DNA of 64,000 bases from Gymnorhina tibicen (GCA_013399875.1 VXAZ01009382.1:186001-250000); one strand, 5' to 3'. Counted from the stretch's first letter, positions 35,836 through 50,098 are shown. Notes: generated by a model not told the origin, from the letters alone. Program-made: numbers and translations.

Positions 35836-38800
35836 CACAGATAAAACTTTCCTGTGTTTAATTTTGCCTATGCTATTCTAAATTTTAACAAGTAAAAATT
35901 TTTGCCAAGCCAAGTGATGCCATTTCATTCCAGTAAGTTTAGGATTCAGTTATTGTTTTGAAAGTGGGAAAACATGATGAAAGCATATTGAAAGTCTTGT
36001 TATGTGCCCTAAAATAACTACACCTTCATTTCCAGATGAAGTCTAAAGTGCAGGCTATTAAAAATACATTGTAAACCTTAAGTTATTATTGGGCAGAAAT
36101 GCTTTGGCTGCTTCTCCCACACAGAGTAAAACCACCTGTGAGGCAGAAGAAGGGAGTCTCAGCAGTAGCCTCTTATACAGCTACAGCTGCACTGAGCATA
36201 TTATAACTGAGTGGCAATAAACATCTAAACAAGGATGTTTCATTCCTTACAAGTTCCCAGGTGCTGTCCAGGGCTAGGCACACCTGTAAATTTAATGTGT
36301 TTCTTCTTTTTATAAAAGCATTGTCCTTTATAAATAAAAATAAAATGCAGTGAATACATTCCTAATTTCAGGACCAGATTGACTCTTTAATTGATTTCTC
36401 CATGTAAAAATTATTTGATTTTCCAGAACAACATGCTTCATGTATTTATAATGTCTTCTACTTCAGAAAATAAAAGAATTTCACAAAGATTTAGAAACTA
36501 AACATGTCCAAGGTAATGTGCTGGTAAATCCCAGAATAGCAAGATATTTAGTTATTGACAGCAATTCTTGTCCTTGAAATCTCAGTATTTTAGGCTTATT
36601 CACTGTAGGAGCCAGAAGGAATTGGCAAGTAGTTATTGTTCTTTGTTCAGTTTCCATGGCAGCAACAGTAATAAGTTGGGGTGGTTTTATTAATTTTTTA
36701 TTTCATCTTTACAAAACTCCTTATTCCCTTCACAATACTGGAAGTTTCTGGAAATCGTAACGTATCTATCCCCAAACATAAAATTGCTCTACTTCTGCCT
36801 AGGAGGAGCTGTGTTACAACAAATACTGTTTTAGTATTTATAGATATAGAGAGTTTGTCACTGTATTGTAATGATCTTATGTAGTGACATGGTAAAGTTT
36901 GCTGCTTATGAATCTGCCATGATGCAAACATACTCCCAGGCATTAATTAATGTTCCAGTTTCCTTTCCCCCCTCTGGTAAGGAAGGAGCATTGTTGTCCC
37001 ATGTTGTATCACAGGAAGAAGTTTAATGAGACTGTGCAGCTTTACAGCTATCTCCAAAATGCTACCTGATAAAACTAAAAATGTGACAGCAATGCCCTCA
37101 GTCTGGCTCCTGCAGAGCATGGCTAGGGATGCTCAGCATCAATCCTGTTCCTCATGAAGGTCTGAGGTGAGCCACATCCTATGCCCAGACTTTTATGGAA
37201 AAGAATTCGGGTCACAATGTCGTGTGTGGCAGTCAGATCCATCGGCACAGGGTAGAGCGCAATAGAGGATTAGTGTTGGCAACAGCTACTGACATTAGAG
37301 ACCCACTCAAGGATTACCTGTAAGTTAATATGTAAATAAGTTAATCAAAGCCGAGAAGGGAATATGATGGGCCTCTGGATATAAATATTCTTTCATTTTC
37401 AAGTAAAGCAAGCGATTTTGTGCTCCTCTTCAAAACCAGCAGCCTCAAATCTATGAATTTTTCTTATACTGAGTAACACCTAATTATGTTAAAGAAATTA
37501 GGGAAAAAGACTGTTTTTGGACTGAAGGCAAGAATGTCACTGCATAGTTGTGTAAGCACAGTCTGTCATTAGAAAAAAAAAAGACTTTGTATGATTTCAT
37601 ATCTCTAGTATATATTTCAAAATTTAAACCACATTACTAACTGTAGTATAACCTATTGATCCCCAGCACGCGCTTTTCTCAAAGTAGCCCTGCAGCTTTG
37701 AAGTGCTTCAAAACACAAGTTTAATATGAGCAGCTCAGGGAGTGGTGAGTATCAGGAGGGCTGTTTCAGTGAAAAACAAGCTGCTCATATCTTCCCTTCC
37801 TCTGTGGAATCCAAAACACATCTTGCTTCAGTGAGTAATTCCCCTGAAGCTAATGGCTTTATTGACAGCTGCAACTCCATCAGTTTTTCTGGTTTATTGA
37901 AATGGCTCATATAAGCCAAATGTATTATGTACACTTAAATTGAAAATGTCCTAGTTATATTTGTGGAATAGCTTATGCAAATGCTCACGTACTCAGTAGC
38001 CATGGTTTAAAACGGGAACAGGAGAAGACATTTGGCATCACTGCTTTCAAAGGATCATGCTCTGAATGAAATCTGGGTAAGAGCTGAATGCTTGTAGAAA
38101 GAAGGAAAACCAAAGCTCAGGTCAAATCTCAAGTACTATTATTAAATACTGGTAATAGGTAACTTCAGATGTGTTCTATGCATTGGGATGGGAACTCTCA
38201 TACAAATAAGTTACCAACATGAGTAAGAGTTCAACGGACTGACTCTTCTCTAATTTCACATCACTGCTGCAGCTGTGCACTGTGGAAAACAACCAATGCT
38301 CCCTCATTTTTCTGAAAGTCAGACCTATGCAACACATTTAACTCAGAGGTTTTCTTAACTTGATAATATTTCTTTAAATATTTTTTTTTTGCTTTTGTTC
38401 TGACATATTTTTCTATCTGTTATCAGTATCTTTATTATCATGGGTCATAATGTGGATATAAAAACAATCTGCAATGTAAAACATCTCTTACTGACAGTTC
38501 AGTCCACATGGAAGTAATTGAATTCAGACAATGACTGGTCATATTTCCCCAGCTTCCTCCCACCTCATGTAATCATCAATCTAAAGAGCAAATCCTAGTT
38601 TATAACTTCTGACATTCCAGTTCAGGGATGTGAATTCTGAATTCATCTGAAATTCCTGATGGTGAAGCCAGGCTTCTGCAAAGTGCTGCAGATTTGGAAG
38701 AAATATGACTGTTAAATGCTTTTGTGAATATCTTGCAGATAGAAAGGAGAAAAGGCAAGTGTAAGCTGTTCAATGAGCAGTTCTATTTTCAAGGCAATAG

Positions 38801-41800
38801 GTGTGTACAATTAAAAAATAAATATCCAGTGCCCAGTCAGCTGTTCTTATATCAAATTCTAATCTATAAAAGCAGGACAAAAGCACAGATTGGCACAGAA
38901 ACCAAACTATTCCAAAATTTCCTGACAAACTGTATTTCCTAATGTCTAAAGTTTCAGTTTTTAATTTTTTTACTCTTTCATTAGCTCACAGGAGTATTTA
39001 ATCTATTTATATTTCATAAGCACTTAGGAAAAAATTGTGGAGAAATGAACAGTTATTTCCATGTAATTTCATAAATGATGACACAAATGCAGCTTTTGAT
39101 AATTGAAAATCACATAATTCTGCAGATATTTCTAAGTAAAATTAAAAATAAACTAATCACATGCAGTCAATAGAAAGGCAAGGACAAAGCAGTGACATGC
39201 CTTGCAGGTAAGACCAAGTGCATGGGAAGAGAGTTCACCCCTCTGGCAACTCAACCCAGTCTCCACCTAAACGTGCTTCTTGCTTTTTACTTGTACATAT
39301 GGCTTGGGGTTTGCTGCTGTGCCCCCTTTGGCCTGTGCCAAAACCAACAGCCCACACTTTGTCTTCCTGTGCTACACCAGCCTTCCAGGGCTGTGCCTGA
39401 ACTGCTGTGGTCTTGCTGCTCTGCTCCATTGCTTATTTCATGCTCAGATGTGGACAAAGTGACAGAAATGGTAATTTCCTTGTTATCAGAGGGCCCTGCT
39501 CGCATTCATATTTGCCAGAAATACCACTGGAAAAGGTAAGATTAAATTTTCCCATTTCTTCAGCACTTTCCTCACACATGAAAGCCTTTCTAATGCAGCA
39601 AAACAAAGAAATAAAACCCAAACTTCTTCACAGGACAGGTACTCTGGAGGTCAGACATCTGGCCCACATATTTCTGTGGCCTCATTTAGTATTTAGCAAT
39701 GAATTTTGTTATCAACCATTACTAAAATGCTGCCCTTACACAAATCAACAAGAAATAGGAGGAACATCCAAAAGGCTGAAGAATTGTTCTAGAGAAGGAA
39801 GTGCTGCGGTGAGACAGGACTAACAGAAGCTGTGAAACAGAAAAAGTAAAAGGAAGAAGGGGGAAAAAACCCATCCCACCCCACAAAAGACAATAAACAA
39901 AAGACAATATTCCTCACCATAAGTCTGACTGTAGATATGTACTCCCTCTTCCTAGGAACCATTCTGGTAGGAAATGTAAAGACATTTAATAACATTAATC
40001 TCAGTATAACAAAACAACTTGTCTAACAGCACCATCGGTTACATAAGGCAAGGACTCTGTCCATCACAACTTTTCCTGAACACCCTGTTGGCATCCTCTG
40101 ACTTTAGGACAATTTTAACTGTGTGTTTGTGCTCCCCAGTCCACAGGCCACCCTGACTTGCCCCAGATTCTGGATTTATTTCATATCCATGCCTAGTCAC
40201 CCAAGTGACCAAGAATGCAAAATTTAGTGCTGGATCTGGCAACTGGGATCCACTTTGGCAATTCTTACACATCCAAATGGACACATTTTAAGCAGGAATT
40301 GGGCCACTCACATAAAAAAAGATTACACATGATTTCAGGACATGCAGCCAAAAATCCTCTGAGAGGCTGCACACATGTCACTTTTTCTTTCTAACTTCTA
40401 CTTTTCAAACAAAAAAATGACAATGATAAAGCCAAGTGAGAAAACTAAAGCATTAGGAATGCTGTGAGACAGTGAAAGATAGAAGAATTTTGCATTACAG
40501 AATAAATATCTCTAAATTAAGTGTTGTTTTCCCTTCTGATTACATCCTAAATTCTCTTTTAATCACATTGGAAATGATCCAGTCCATTTATTACCTTGGG
40601 CAAATCTTCTCATTGCTCTTTCTCTATTTTTTTTACTTTTTTTTTTCCCTAAATACATAGCTGAGATCATTAATGTTTAGATTTTTTTCCCTCAGGAGTG
40701 AAAGATTTACATTAGAGAAACAAAAAAAAATCCAGCAACCATGAAACCATTACTAAGAACAGAGCTACATTATGATCTAGTATGCAGCTCTTGAATAAAT
40801 GTGTGATTTATTTTGAAAAAAGTACTTTTTCAAATTTAAAGTTTCTTTTGAAATTTATTATTTTTATCATCCATTCCAAACCATAGGCACCAGAAATCTT
40901 GAAGCTGGAAGTGTTTATGCAGCTCTGCTGGGGAGACAAATTTGGTAAGTCTATGTAGCTTTGTATTTTTTAAAACATCACTGATACCAAAATATTTGGC
41001 AAGTTTTCATCAAAAAATCAGTAAAAGGCTTTCAAGTTTCTCAAAAGTTTTAGAAGGAAAGAGAAAGAATCATTTTGTGACAAGTTACACCACATCATAG
41101 ACTGAGTGAGAGAGAGGATCAGAACTCAGAAATCTTGACTGTATTTCCCTATGTTTTCCATTGCTCTACCAAATGTTGCCTACAGGACTTTATAACATTT
41201 GCAGGTTGTTTTTGGCTAAACACTAAATGAGTTCTTGGTCACCTGTACCTAAGGAGGACCTTTGTCTTTGACTAGATCACAAAGAAGAGGGACTGTTTCC
41301 TGTAAAATATATAATGTTCTATCAGAATCACTTTTTCCTCAAGCAAAATTCCTTTTTGGTATATTGAAGGGGTGAAATGAAATGACAAGCTCATCTAGTC
41401 CTCAATATGTAGCCTCATGCTAGAGCAATGTGAGGCAAAAGCTGAGGGCTTACTGACAGCAGTATAATCTCCCTAATACTGAGATTGATCTAGTCTGCAG
41501 AGAAGGAGGTGGCTGTGGTGCATACAGATGAAGAAGCAGTGCATTTGGAAAGGTTGCAGTAAGTCTGATCTCTCTGTCAGCAAAGCAGCGAGGCTGTACT
41601 CTAAATATCACAGCCTTCAGCTGGAGAAACCATGTATAGGAGGCAGAAAGAAGATAACAGGAAAGATGAGTGAAGAGAAGCAACTATGTTCTCTGTGACT
41701 GCTGTGATTAAAACACAATAGAGGAAACCATTCAAAGCCAAAACTGTGACAGGAACTGGGTGCAAATTAAGCAATGTGGACAATCATGTTTGTGTTTGTG

Positions 41801-42177
41801 TGCCGTTGTTTTGCCTAGTGTAGCTCTAGACTTGAATCCAATTTAGTGCAATACAGTTAAAAAGTTACAAAGACCTGCTTTGCCTGATATGCCTTCTGAA
41901 ATGGTTCCATCTCCTCTGGAGAGAGAACTGTAAGTGATGGAGCACCATTTCCGTTCTGCCACATCTCCACCTTTTTTGGGTTACCACATTTCAAAACAAG
42001 AATCAAACTTGTTTTTTAAAAGACATATCACATGGATATTTATCTAGCAGAGGGATTTCAACCCCTGTGGGCAGATAACTTCCTTAGTTTCCCATTCATT
42101 TTATATATAAAAGTTCATAGGGAGTTGATTTGTAGAAATACCTTTTTGTTTACCACTTTTATAATCTCATTCTATGT
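35836..42177. other. Unique AT-rich non-coding stretch
   Basis: No gene or recognisable transposon in about 6.3 kb. 37080-37300 and 39190-39540 are somewhat GC-richer. At 39192-39823 several frames of 115-138 codons overlap on the plus strand and smaller ones on the minus strand. None has a domain I recognise, and the overlap of frames argues against coding. Confidence 0.45.
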
Positions 42178-42739
42178 GTCAGGAATAGTGTGGTCAGCAG
42201 GACTAGGGCTGACCAGTGATTGCCAGTGCCCCTGTACTTGGCACTGGTGAGGCTGCACCTTGAATCCTGTGTTCAATTTTGGGCCCCTCATGACAAGAAA
42301 CACATTGAGGGGCGGGAGCATGTCCAGAGAATGGCAATAGAGTCTGGAGCACAAGTGTGAAAGGAGCAGCTGTGGGAGCTGTTTAGTCCAGGGGGGTGTT
42401 TAGTCCAGGGGGGACCTTACCACTCTCTACAACTCCCTGACAGGAGGTTGTAGTGAGGTGGGGGTCAGCCTGATGACAGGATAAAAGCAAATGGCCTCCA
42501 GTTTTGCCAGTATGAGTTAGACTGGATATTAGGAAAAAATTCTTCATAGAAAGGGTTGTCAAGTACTGGAACTGGCTGTCCAGGCAAATGGTAGACTCAC
42601 CATCCCTGGAGGTATTTAAAAGGTGGAGATGTGGCACTTAGAGACATGGTGTAGTGGTGGACTTGGCACTGCTGGGTTAATGCTTGGACTTGATGACCTT
42701 GACGATCTTTTCCAACTTAAATTATTTTATGATTCTATG
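42178..42739 (+). mobile_element. CR1 LINE fragment, about 560 bp (plus strand)
   Basis: Sense CR1 order runs from GGAATAGTGTGGTCAGCAGG through GTGAGGCTGCACCTTGAATC, TTTTGGGCCCCTCATGAC, CATGTCCAGAGAATGGCAAT, then TGGATATTAGGAAAAAATTC and the tail GATCTTTTCCAACTTAAATT with ATGATTCTATG. This spans the C-terminal part of ORF2 to the 3' tip. Indels disrupt the frame, and an exact 17-bp tandem duplication lies within it at 42380-42413. Confidence 0.94.
42380..42413 (+). repeat. Exact 17-bp tandem duplication inside CR1
   Basis: TGTTTAGTCCAGGGGGG occurs twice head to tail (42380-42396 and 42397-42413) without a mismatch. A duplication with no divergence in an old, diverged CR1 implies it is recent relative to the insertion. 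Confidence 0.95.
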
Positions 42740-43187
42740 TGCTTCAATGCAGCTGTACTTTGAAGTACCTAATTTTGTCCAGACCATGTTCAGAGAATGC
42801 AGGTGTGGAATCATCAACCTTTGGTTTACTCTCCATGTGACTAATAGAAGGGGGTAGAATGATGCCAATTCTAAACTTTTTTCTTTATCTGCACCTCACA
42901 AATCTAAAATCTTACACAAATCTCCAGTGATGAACAATAGAGTCCTCTGTTTTCTAGCCTTTGGCACATAAATGTTTTATCCTCTTTCAATGAAAAATCA
43001 TGTGGCATATTATTTCTAAAAGGAGCTTTTTTCAAATAGGAAACACAACTTGTTTTTACAATAGTGTGAAGAACAGCTGGACACAAATTGAAAGTGTCCC
43101 AGCCAGGAAAAGCTATATCAAAAAAAATGAGCATCACGTCACCCCATCACAAAAATGCCTCATTGCCTGAATTTCCCAAGTGCAATC
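42740..43187. other. Unique non-coding stretch
   Basis: Nothing recognised. The minus frame at 42904-43137 (77 codons) has no known similarity. Confidence 0.5.
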
Positions 43188-43189
43188 AA

Positions 43190-43244
<55 letters not shown>

Positions 43245-43271
43245 TAATTATAATAAAAAATAATAATAAAA
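43188..43271. repeat. (AAT)n microsatellite
   Basis: A pure AAT array of about 17 units (43191-43242) is followed by an interrupted A/T-rich tail to 43271. Translation gives a run of Asn, which explains an apparent 114-codon frame at 43088-43432. Confidence 0.97.
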
Positions 43272-46200
43272 GCTCCCTGTTTGCCAAACTGGGATGTGCT
43301 GCATGCCATCTTCTGACATCAGAACTCCAGCAATTATTTATTTCAACAGTAATGTCTGTATTATCCCTTGATAAGACAGCTTGTAGGATCAGTGGTGAGT
43401 TACAAATACTTGCTATACTGAGCCATCAGTAGCCCTTGGAAGACCTCTTTGAAATTTAGAAGACCTCTTTGACTCCTAGAAGACAGTAAGAAAGTTATTA
43501 AGAATGGTCACTCTTAATGAAGGTGAACTATGTTTTTCTAAATATTTGAAATTATAGAACTTTTTACTCAGTTCAAATGTTTGCTTTGTTTTTTTTTTTT
43601 TTTTTAAACCGCAGAAATCAAAAGGACATGTTAAGGAAGAGGTAAAATTTTGGTTGTCATAGTAACTGAGCTCAGAGAGTAGAGAAGTCAGAAAAAGCTA
43701 ATTATTTTTTTCTCAGTGTGCAAAACCTTTAGGGTAGTTTTGTTCAGCAGCCAAGTAACAGTGAATCCAAACCAAAAAAAGAAAGAAAGTAATATAATAC
43801 AGGGAATAAACATATTCCTAAAGCCTAAAACCTAAACATAGGCTAAAGCCTAAACTCTAACTTAGACAAGCCTCCTTTTGATTTCTGATCTCACTGAATC
43901 ATGGTTAAGATTTCAAAGATTTTATTCTGAGACCCTATGCAAAGTTGTTTTGGAACCAAAGAACAGAAAAGCTGGACACTGTTGACCTATTTCGTTAAAG
44001 AATCAGGTGCTGCCTCCACTGAAATAATTTATTACTTTATCCAGACAAAAGGTCTTGAATTTAGTATTGTCTGGGGGTCTTGTCCTTAGACCAGGTAAAT
44101 TATCTTGACTATACTAACTGTACTGTCAGAATTCAAATTTACCCTCAAAGAGGTAGAGGCAATGCCTACATGTCTACTTAATCTTCTACATAATCTTTGC
44201 TCAAAGAAGAATAAAAACGTTTGAATTCAACAAGAGTCATTGATTTCCTGGGATTAAAAAGCTGCAGGTATGCATACCGTTTTCATATAACTTGTTTTCT
44301 TCTTTGCTTCCGTTCCCACTGAAAATTAGTCCAAATTCAGCCACTGGCCTTCATGCCATCATCTCAGTTAACCCATAACCCACATTTAATAATAAACAAA
44401 AGAAAAACTGTGCTTGTTTTTCTCCAGTAGATAATGTAGTAGTGCATTACACTGGGTTACAACACATACCATAAATTGTCCTGTTGCTGTATTTTGTTCA
44501 CTCGCTGCTACAAGCGAACATCGCTCCTGCTTGCAGATCTGCTGTGATGTCTGTGGAGCAGAGGGGTTTCCAGGAGGGCAGCTTTCACTGCTTCAGCCAG
44601 CCCACACTTCAGGCTGTGTGACACAGAGCAGCTGAGCTCCCTCCAATGGTGTTATCCCCAACAGGGGGCCCTGAGGCACCCCAAATATTGCATTACACAC
44701 CGAGGCTGTCAGTCACTCAAGACTCTTCCAAACAGTGGGCGCATAAGCTGAATTTACTCTGTCTCAGGCAGAATTCTAATGGGGATTTAGTTACTTACGT
44801 AATCTACTTCTGCTCAGTAAGTCTTTCTGTGATTGCAGTGGCAGCTAACAATACATTATGACTCAACACGGTACCACACAGATGACTCAACAGATCTGCT
44901 AAGGCAACTGCCAGTTCATCAAAGTAATGCATATCATCCCTTCCATCATCCCCCCTAAATAAATACAAATTACTCACTTCCTTATTTTTCCATCCCTGAA
45001 TCTGTTTCTGTGAGTCCCTCACTCACAACAACACAGGATAAAGTAAATATTTTTAAATTCTGAATTATTTTTGTTGCCAAATACATACTTGCTACTTCAC
45101 GTCTCAATATCTCTCTCTGTGTTATCACTCATGCATCATCTCCCCTCATTTCATACAGGGAAAATAATTTTTTTTTAGAAAATAAATGTCAACAATTATC
45201 TTCAGGAAAAAAAGGCATTCGGTTACAGGCATATTGTATATACCTACAGGAACTGCAGATGCATTTGAAGTATAAATGCTCTTCGCTAAGCTTAACGTGA
45301 ATGAAAAGGGAATAACATATTCTTTGATGTTGCTTGGGGGAACATCAAAAAAGTGAAGCAGTCACTTTTGACCAGGGCCCAGGGATGATCATGAATGATA
45401 GTTTTTATTTTCAGCTGATGTTATAGGATATCACATACTACTTTGAGGTTTTATCACCTTCTGGGCAACTGTCTGAGGTGGGTGGATTCTCAGACTTTTG
45501 AGATTTATGACAGAAAAATACAGTTACAGAGTAAAATTAAACTTTAAAGATAAGATTTAAGAAAAAAAAGAAAGCTTAATTTAGTAGCTACCAAAAATAG
45601 CTAGCAGAGGAAAGAAAAAGTAGTCATACTTCATTTTCAGAGCTTCTAAGAATATCAGTAGATCCTGTATTGAATACTGACCAGGAAATCAAAGCAAAGC
45701 CCCACAGTTATTCCCATTATTTGCTGAGATATCTCAAGCTTATCTGACATTTAACATGGAGAAAAACCAATTTGAAGGGAAGGAGCTGTAACTGTCTTAC
45801 TCTGTTGTTTAGTGTGGTGTTGCAGGCCTCGAGACTGCCTATCATTGCCAAATTTCTAGCGGGTTACCCATGGCAAACACCTTCTCTGCACATCAGGCTG
45901 GGCTGAACGCAGCTGCAGAGCAGTGACCCTGACCAGGAGTTAGCCATATCCCTTAAGGCACATAAAACTCTGGTAGTTGTGGCAAGATCTAAAAACAAGA
46001 CAGTGATGAGAAGTTCAGACTGTATATTTATTGTACATGGCTGAAAGATCCTGTGTCATCGGTAGAAATAACTCCTGGTGCTGAGGAAATGAAGCAGCCA
46101 TCGCAAAGTCAGGTATTCAGTCTGTTACACTCTTCTAAGTCAACACAGGGAGACAAGTTTCTCTTCCCTACTATTAAGGTAGGTGACTTGTTCTTTGTAA

Positions 46201-47586
46201 ATGCCTATTTCCATACACTGATTAGAGAGAAATACTAAATGACTAAGATCTTAAATTTGTGGTTGGCTAAATTTCAGTATGGTAATTCCTGATTGAAACT
46301 TATTGCAAAAGTTGCACCTTACTCCTTTATTTTTCTATGCTTTGCTGATTGATTTGAATTATAATTTTTAGTTCATTTACTGAGAGATATTTGATACAGA
46401 CAAAGTGAATTCCTTTTCCCTTTAGGATATGATATGTTTACCATTGCTTTCTATGGGGATAGGATTTTATGGATATTTTGGACTCACCTTCAGTAAGGGA
46501 AATAATATTTTTGAGGTATCAAGGTTAACATGCCTCTCCATCATCTAATCAGTGAATGGCTTCAATCATAGCAGTATTTTCCATTTACAAAGCATTTTAG
46601 GTATTTCCTAAATTAACATTTGCAGTGTTCCACCTGTTATTCTGTTCATGCATAATTGAGAATACTAATAGGTGAATTGGCACTATAAAGTGGCTGTAAA
46701 TGGGGAATTTAGATGACAACTAGTTTCTATTTAGTGCCATGAAAGGTTTGGAGTGCACAAATGCACATTTGTATATGCAGCAGCTAGTACAATAATGAAG
46801 GACTCCATTAATTATTTTTCCAGTCTAATTAGGGAACAAAAATATTTATTTTATCAGCAAAATTGCAGGATTATTCAAAGAAACACAGGTAGATTGAAAA
46901 CACTGTAGATTAATTACTTTGACTTTAGAAGGGCATCTGGCTCAATAGGCTACCAGCAAACCAACAATCCACTATGAAACTGATGCTGGTCATTATTGTT
47001 GAATTTACAATACAATAGCCCCAGTTCTGTATCACCACTTCAGTTCATAGAGAAGTATGCACATAAAAGCTGAAGTTTTTTTATGTAAGAAGACACTGAT
47101 CTCTGCCAGGGGACTTGCTGTTGGGTCTGAGAGGACAGGTGAGGACTGGTTGGTGCTACAGTCTGCCACCCACCACTGTCATTCCACCGTGGAACGAACA
47201 GCTCCATTGCAAACACTCCTGTGCATCAGCATTTGCATGAATTAGAGTGTATTCACATAAACATATATTGGAGGCCTGGGTTGTGATCTGCCAAATATTC
47301 CTTATGAATGGCTTGTTAAGAAGCAAACATGGAGGGATAAAATACATAGTCTTTTCCAGTATGAATTAAGACAAATTTCTGTAGATGTTAGGCAGCAAAA
47401 CCTTGCAGCTGAGTTTATCTAAAGATAAGACTGATCAAGATTTTTCTCTGTAAGAAAGCATTTTTACTCGCTTCTTAGTCCTCCTTAATGATGTAAGCTG
47501 AAATTTTCCATGAATATTTTTGAAATTTCAACCAAGAAGTGATTGACATGTCTAAAATTAAATTTACAAAATTATATTCCATTCTT
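43272..47586. other. Unique AT-rich non-coding stretch
   Basis: No gene recognised. Local repeats: a 20-bp unit in about 2.4 copies (43439-43486), a T-run at 43591-43605, and a CCTAAA-like irregular repeat at 43817-43862. A GC-richer part lies at 44500-44750 with a 71-codon frame of no known family. Confidence 0.5.
43439..43486 (+). repeat. Short tandem repeat, 20-bp unit
   Basis: GAAGACCTCTTTG heads two 20-bp units (43439-43458, 43459-43478), and GAAGAC begins a third, partial unit. The unit tails differ (AAATTTA versus ACTCCTA). Confidence 0.85.
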
Positions 47587-47626
47587 CATATATATATATA
47601 TATCTATATATATAGATATATATATG
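47587..47626. repeat. TA-rich palindrome
   Basis: A (TA)n run is centred on the perfect palindrome ATCTATATATATAGAT with TA arms on both sides. The left arm is longer than the right. It can form a cruciform or hairpin and is a likely length-variable site. Confidence 0.9.
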
Positions 47627-49654
47627 TCAGTCAAAATGAATTTAATAAATCCCTATTGTCTTCTTTAGGAAAAGCCATATAATATTCCATTGTGGTGGTT
47701 TGCCTTATGTCATTGACTGCTGACACAAAAACATAGCTGGATTTGCCCAATTTATAAATCTCTATGTTGGCAAACTGGGCTTCGACATTTTGTAACTTTG
47801 AGCACTCAAACATGTAACAATGCTACTTCATTAATGGAATATTTAAATCACTGTCAATCAAAATATCAGTGACAGTTTTAATTACTCAAATTGTAAAACA
47901 CTGTAAGTACTAGTGGTTGTTTCTCAGATTTCTGAAGATAGAAGAACAGATGAATATCTGTCTCAGGCACATAATTGCAATATGGTATCTACATCGTAGA
48001 CTTTTGAAAGATGTTCAGTTTTGATTTAAAACTACAACAAATGGTTTAGGGCTAGTTTGTGCAATTAATTGTCTTTGATTAAACTTCTATGTTTCAATAT
48101 TAATCTGAATCCCTGCAGCTTCATTTTTCAAACATTAGATTCCATTATAGCTTTTTCCATTGCAGTATTAACCATTATTATAAATCTCCCTTTCTTGAGA
48201 TGCTATGTCATCCAGTTCATTCAATAACATTAATTTTCAATTCCATATATAAAGGTCCCCTTCATGTTCGTAAACTACAGAACTTGAAGAAGCAATGCAG
48301 CAAAAGCTGACTATTTTTTTTGAGGAGGCTGGAAATCCTTAATTATTCAATTACATTGTATTTTCAAAAACATCTTACAAATCATAAATGATTCTTGATA
48401 AAAAAATATAAAAAGTAGGAAAACAGCAAGAATTTACTTGCCAAGGTACCAGGGTGGATCACCCACTAAATACAGAAGAAGAGTTTAATTGAAAATCGGA
48501 AAATGTCTAGATAAAATTAAAGGAGTTGCTGATTCTTTATTCTGACATGACGATCAGACCAGGAACAACTTCCAGCAGGGGATGGAGTGGCTCTCCACTT
48601 ATCAGGGATTCAAGTCACCTACCTCTGTATTGAACTCATCTTGCTTTGTGTATTTTATGATGATGTATATTTGCTTACGGAGGGTATTTTCACTTGTTTT
48701 GTCTACAAATTTAGTATGTTTTACATCTCTTTTTCAGTTTCAGAGAAAAATAAATGCCAGCAAAACTGGGTTTTGTTGTTCCTGATCCCTTGACATACAG
48801 ATGATATAATCCATTTTGCAAGTCTACCCTGGGTTGGTGGCTGAGCCTAGGAAAATTTAGATCTCTAAATATAATATTATACAGAGATCTTTCATGAAGC
48901 ACAACATTTATTTAATTTTGAAGCAATGGGACCCTAAGTCTTAACAGTACAATTGAATTTATTGATGTAAGCCAGGTTGAATTAAGGATAAAAAAATGAA
49001 CTGTTCCTGTTCTATTGTCAGCATGTCTAGTGATCCTCCACACAGAGGGGCCAACTCTGACTTGACGGTTTCCTTTCATATGTGAATTTACCTGATAGCT
49101 ATAAATGCTGATCCCTGCAGCAATGAGGTCTCCTCTTTAACTGGATGGGGGTTTATTGTCACCAAAGCTTACAACAGTAAGGCTTTGCCATTTTTCTTTC
49201 TTTTAGAGTTGAGGAAACAACTGTATCATTACTAGCCTTTCACTTGCTGAGGAAGAAAAAATTGTTATTTTATCTTCAGGTTCAAAACCAGTAGACAAAG
49301 CTCTTTTAAGTGCATCTTCCAGTCCTTCCTGACTTTGAGGCACATATAACTTCACAGCAAGATGCAAGGAAAGCAGAAAGAAGCAAATGGCTATAAGCCC
49401 AGAAAGACAGAAAAACCCCCAAATTGTCATTTCTTTTGAAGGCCATTCAGTGAAGGAACTTGTACAGCTCTTCTGCCTGGCTTTGGTGGCATATCATTGC
49501 AAAGGGATTTTTCCAGAAGTATGTGAGCAAGCTACTTCCTAAACATCTGGATGCCCAAAGATGTTGCATGTAAACATGCCAATGGTAAAGCACAAGGAAA
49601 ACCTTATCAGCCCCAGGGAAGTGGTCACAGCAATATTAATAAATATTAAGAATA
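47627..49654. other. Unique AT-rich non-coding stretch
   Basis: No gene or transposon recognised. Open frames are at most about 75 codons and unlike known proteins. Confidence 0.5.
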
Positions 49655-50098
49655 TTAAACTAGAAGAGAGCATCCAAAGGAGGGCATGAGGATGGGAAGC
49701 ATCTGGAGAGGAAGCCATATGAGGCTGTTCAGCTTGGAGAAGAGGAGACTGAGGGGAGATCTCACTGCAGTTACAACTTCCTTGTGAGGGGAAGAAGAGG
49801 GGCAGGGACTGATCTCTGCTCTGTGGTGACAGTGACAGCACCAAAGTAAACAGCATGAAACTGAGTCAGGGGAGGTTTGGGCTGGATATCAGGAAGAAGT
49901 TTTTCACCCAGAGGGTGGTTGGGCTCTGCAACAGGCTCCCCAGGAAAGGGGTCACAGCACCAGACCGAGAGAGCTCAAGAAGCGTTTGGACAGTGCTCTC
50001 AGGCACATGGTGTGACTCTTGGGGTGTCCTGTGCAGAGCCAGGAGTTGAACTTCAATGATCCTCCTGTGTCCTTTCCAACTCAGGATATTTTATGCCC
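49655..50098 (+). mobile_element. CR1 LINE fragment, about 440 bp (plus strand)
   Basis: The plus strand reads GCTGTTCAGCTTGGAGAAGA and AGACTGAGGGGAGATCTCAC, then GGGCTGGATATCAGGAAGAA and a tail of CTTTCCAACTCAGGATATTT with TATGCCCCTATG. Translation gives [20 protein letters not shown], a good match to the C-terminal CR1 ORF2 motif. The subfamily differs from the copies at 27.8 and 42.2 kb by its tail (GATCCTCCTGTGTCCTTTCC). It is 5'-truncated and frame-broken. Confidence 0.94.

Noticed and set aside
39192..39823. Overlapping 115- and 138-codon plus-strand frames as a candidate gene
   Set aside because: The frames overlap each other and minus-strand frames, and none resembles a known family.
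43088..43432. 114-codon frame with a long Asn run
   Set aside because: The Asn run is a translation of the AAT microsatellite; flanking residues match nothing known.
43817..43862. CCTAAA-like repeats as an interstitial telomere
   Set aside because: Units are irregular (CCTAAAG, CCTAAAA, CCTAAAC) and never the vertebrate CCCTAA in tandem.
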